Shown one piece after another: positions 61,802-64,000 of a stretch of 64,000 nucleotides of DNA (position 1 is the stretch's first letter; every line of letters starts with the position of its first letter). Position numbers and translations under genes: made by a program. Under the pieces are notes generated by a model, which made no database searches, was not told the DNA's origin, and saw only the letters and a list, made by a program, of their open reading frames with translations. Origin of the DNA: Promicromonospora sp. Populi (GTDB lineage: Bacteria > Actinomycetota > Actinomycetes > Actinomycetales > Cellulomonadaceae); assembly GCF_041081105.1 (NCBI RefSeq), contig NZ_CP163528.1:2976001-3040000 (forward strand), given 5' to 3'.

Positions 61802-61939
61802 GGGACGAAGGTCCCCCGTGCGGGAGAGAAGGTCCTGAGGGGCATGTCAGCCCTGCGGCCGCCGGGTGCACGGACGGTCCTGCAAGCTCCGTCCCCTCTC
61901 GTCGCGCGGTCAAGCTCACCATCAGGGGACGTTGGTCCC
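61802..61939. promoter_or_regulatory. Pair of DosR-like boxes between adh and USP genes
   Basis: GGGACGAAGGTCCC (61802-61815, the exact reverse complement of the box at 48471) and GGGACGTTGGTCCC (61926-61939, identical to the box at 48560). They lie in the 303-bp gap before the divergent adh-pfl and USP genes, the near one about 77 bp from the USP start. No gene is seen in the gap. Confidence 0.78.
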
Positions 61940-62015
61940 GCTCGCGGGGGCCGCTCGTCTCTGCCGCCAGGAGCGACCAGTTTGGTGCCCTGGTAGTGAG
62001 CAAAGGAGGACGATC

Positions 62016-62900
62016 ATGAACAACAACACCTGGTACCGGAGCGTCATCGTCGGAGTCGACGGCTCGGACGAGAGCCTTGCGGCACTGAACTGGGCGACCC
62101 TCGCAGCCGATCTGCACGGGGCTCGTCTGGTGGTGGTAGCCGCTCACCCCGTGCCGCCCGAGGCGGGCCCCGAGATGAGCAGTCTCGTCGAGGAAGCGCA
62201 CGAGGAGGCACGCCACGCGGCCCGTGCCGCGCGGGACCGGCTCGGTGGATGGCGCCCTGGAGGTAGGGACGTCGAGGCACACGTCCTGCCTGGCAACGCC
62301 GCCCGTGTCCTTGCCGGGCAGTCGACCAACGACGACCTCGTCGTGGTGGGGCGCCGCGGGCTCGGTGCGTTCGACCGCGCACTGCTCGGGTCCACGTCCT
62401 CAGCACTGGCGGCGGCCGCACGGGGCACGGTAGCCGTCATACCGTCTGGCGCTGCAGCCGACGAGCCTCGAAGGATCCGGGTCGGAGTAGGCCCCGTCGA
62501 CGAGCCCGACGTGCTGGGCACGGCGTTCGCCGAGGCAGACGCGCGGGGGCGCCCGCTCGAGGTGCTGCACGTGACGGGGACCGACCCGATCTCGTCGGCC
62601 CTGCTCGACATGGATCCCGTGGCCGCGTCGTGGCACGAGGCCGCCGGCGTCGACCTGGCTGATCGGCTGGCACGGTGGTCGGACAAGTACCCGACGGTCA
62701 CATACACGGTGGTGATCCGCCGTGGGGACCCGGTTGCCACCCTGCTCCACGGACTGGCCCGGAACGACATCCTGGTCGTCGGCGGACGCAGCCACTCGGC
62801 GGTCGCCGGGCGCCTGTTGCGCAGCGTGCCCGACTCCGTGGTCCGTGGCGCGCCGTGCCCGGTCCTGGTCGTGCACGCACACCGGCACCCGGTCGGCTGA
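62016..62900 (+). CDS. Universal stress protein, two UspA domains, second copy
   Basis: 294 residues from the ATG at 62016 with AAAGGAGGA upstream. Paralogue of the protein at 48659: MNNNTWYRSVIVGVDGSDESLAALNWA, VVVGRRGLGAFDRALLGSTSSAL, and the C-terminal loop DILVVGGRSHSAVAGRLLRSVPDSVVRGAPCPVLVVH. Two complete UspA domains with the nucleotide-binding loop GRRG..DRALLGSTS. Divergent from adh-pflB-pflA across the DosR-like boxes. It probably protects the cell during oxygen shortage or growth arrest. Confidence 0.9.
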   Translation: MNNNTWYRSVIVGVDGSDESLAALNWATLAADLHGARLVVVAAHPVPPEAGPEMSSLVEEAHEEARHAARAARDRLGGWRPGGRDVEAHVLPGNAARVLAGQSTNDDLVVVGRRGLGAFDRALLGSTSSALAAAARGTVAVIPSGAAADEPRRIRVGVGPVDEPDVLGTAFAEADARGRPLEVLHVTGTDPISSALLDMDPVAASWHEAAGVDLADRLARWSDKYPTVTYTVVIRRGDPVATLLHGLARNDILVVGGRSHSAVAGRLLRSVPDSVVRGAPCPVLVVHAHRHPVG

Positions 62901-62998
62901 CCGGAACCGGTTCGAGCGGAAGAACGAGTACGTCCAGCGATTGCACGTCCTGGACACGACGGGGCCCCGGCGGCACGCAGGCTGACTGCCCGGCCGTA

Positions 62999-63034
62999 CC
63001 CGGCCGTACCCGGCTGTAGCCGGGCACGGCCGGG
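62999..63034. terminator. Strong hairpin after the second USP gene
   Basis: Arms CCCGGCCGTACCCGGC (62999-63014) and GCCGGGCACGGCCGGG (63019-63034) with one mismatch around the loop TGTA. It separates the convergent USP and P-type ATPase genes. The rest of 62901-63150 shows no gene. Confidence 0.75.
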
Positions 63035-63150
63035 TCCTGCAGGTCGGCGACGTCGTGCCCCTCCGAGGGCCAGAGACCACCTGTGCCCCTTGCAGGGTTG
63101 ACGGTCACGGGTTCACGGGACCGTCGCTCGTGCGGCGGCGCAGTCCGCAG

Positions 63151-64000
63151 TCAGCTCCTTGGCACTGCGGCAGCACCTCGCCGGCGGAGCGACCGGCCGA
63201 GACGGCTACCCGCACGAGACTCGCGACCGTGCCCGGCGGCGGCGAGCCCGCTGGGCGGGCCACCCAGCGCACGGAGCGCGTACAGGATCGTCGCCAGGTC
63301 GACGAGCTCCTGCACCAGGGCACCCGCGACCGCGGGGATCGCTCCGGTCATGGCCACGAGCATGAGACCGACGCTCAGCCCGATGCCGATCCAGATCGCG
63401 GTGAGCGCGACACGCAGCGTGTGCCGACCGATCGAGACGGCGTCGACGACCTTGGCGAGCGAGTCGACGAGGAGCACCACACCGGCGGCGTCCCCGGCCG
63501 CGGTCGCGCCTTTCGCACCCATGGCGACTCCGACGTCGGAGGCCGCCAGCACCGGGGCGTCGTTCACACCGTCGCCGACCATCATCACGGGCCGTGGGCG
63601 CAGCTCTGCGGCAAGCCGCACCTTCTCCGGCGGGAGGAGTTCCGCGTGGACGTCGTTGATCCCGACCTGCCGGGCGATCGACTCCGCCGTCGGCCGAGCA
63701 TCCCCCGTGAGCATCGTGATGTGTTCGATGCCGTTCGCCCGCAACCAGGCGACGACCGCCGGCGACTCGGGGCGCGGGTCGTCCGCGAGGACGATGGCCC
63801 CCGCGAACCGCCCGTCGACCGCCACGTAGGCCGCGGCCTCGCCCGGGCCGAGGGCTGCGCGGGTCGTGTCCGGCGCGATGGACGCGACGTAGGCAGGCTT
63901 GCCGACGACGACGGTCCGGCCCCCGACGACGGCGGTCACGCCGTTCGTCGCGACCTCGGCGGCGTCGGTGGCGGTCAGCAGGTCGAGGCCGCGCTCCGTG
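63151..64000 (-). CDS. Heavy-metal P-type ATPase, C-terminal part (cut by window edge)
   Basis: The last 283 residues are visible. The hinge and phosphate-site motifs are TGDARPTAESIARQVGI and PVMMVGDGVNDAPVLAASDVGVAMG, followed by the last membrane helices (ALTAIWIGIGLSVGLMLVAMTGAIPAVAGALVQELVDLATILYALRAL), the P1B layout. The phosphorylated Asp and the metal-binding helix lie outside the window, so the metal (Zn/Cd/Co or Cu) cannot be told. Such ATPases often sit in actinobacterial hypoxia islands. A basic tail of ~30 residues ends the protein. Confidence 0.9.
   Translation of the reverse strand, partial: TERGLDLLTATDAAEVATNGVTAVVGGRTVVVGKPAYVASIAPDTTRAALGPGEAAAYVAVDGRFAGAIVLADDPRPESPAVVAWLRANGIEHITMLTGDARPTAESIARQVGINDVHAELLPPEKVRLAAELRPRPVMMVGDGVNDAPVLAASDVGVAMGAKGATAAGDAAGVVLLVDSLAKVVDAVSIGRHTLRVALTAIWIGIGLSVGLMLVAMTGAIPAVAGALVQELVDLATILYALRALGGPPSGLAAAGHGRESRAGSRLGRSLRRRGAAAVPRS

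Overview
The window is high-GC DNA with overlapping start/stop codons between co-transcribed genes, many GTG starts, ANTAR regulators, a DUF5753-type XRE regulator and DosR-like boxes. Together these point to an actinobacterium, most likely Micrococcales (Cellulomonas/Promicromonospora-like); the family is inferred from gene content only. No rRNA, tRNA, CRISPR array or intact insertion sequence was recognised.

Layout. 1-2540: drug-efflux MFS transporter with a lipoprotein, divergent from a TetR repressor across two operator-like palindromes. 2590-12509: phenylacetate degradation in two blocks, thiolase-paaF-paaH-paaZ and paaABCDE, with paaR and paaI on the opposite strand between them. Both blocks start from near-identical promoter/operator sequences, so one repressor probably controls both. 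12521-18644: an unusual locus with a CrtC/AttH-like hydratase, two paralogous TetR regulators, a frameshifted FAD monooxygenase and two paralogous CruF-type membrane proteins. It looks like a tandem duplication in which one copy lost its monooxygenase.

18641-28530: potassium uptake (Kup), a small export protein, a DesK/DesR-like two-component pair, a zinc-finger mini-protein, a DUF6766 membrane protein behind a 35-residue membrane peptide, two PAS-ANTAR regulators, a Rho-N-like protein and a long SDR protein. 28607-31654: molybdate regulator and modABC. 31642-40852: a toxin-immunity island with a 2258-residue secreted RHS protein, a variable C-terminal module and downstream immunity candidates. 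40853-48388: a long palindrome, copper/redox envelope genes (CopCD, DUF305, DUF6153-like, NlpC/P60, ferredoxin-like), an XRE regulator and remains of a second one, and a flavodoxin.

48389-64000: a stress and anaerobic-metabolism island. Two long universal stress proteins each lie behind a matching pair of DosR-like boxes, divergent from a flavodoxin and from an adh-pflB-pflA set respectively. Between them are ArsR-SulP, a secreted TIM-barrel/discoidin protein, a TetR-controlled ABC exporter and NhaA. A metal P-type ATPase runs off the right edge. The boxes suggest that hypoxia or redox stress switches on fermentation and stress proteins together.
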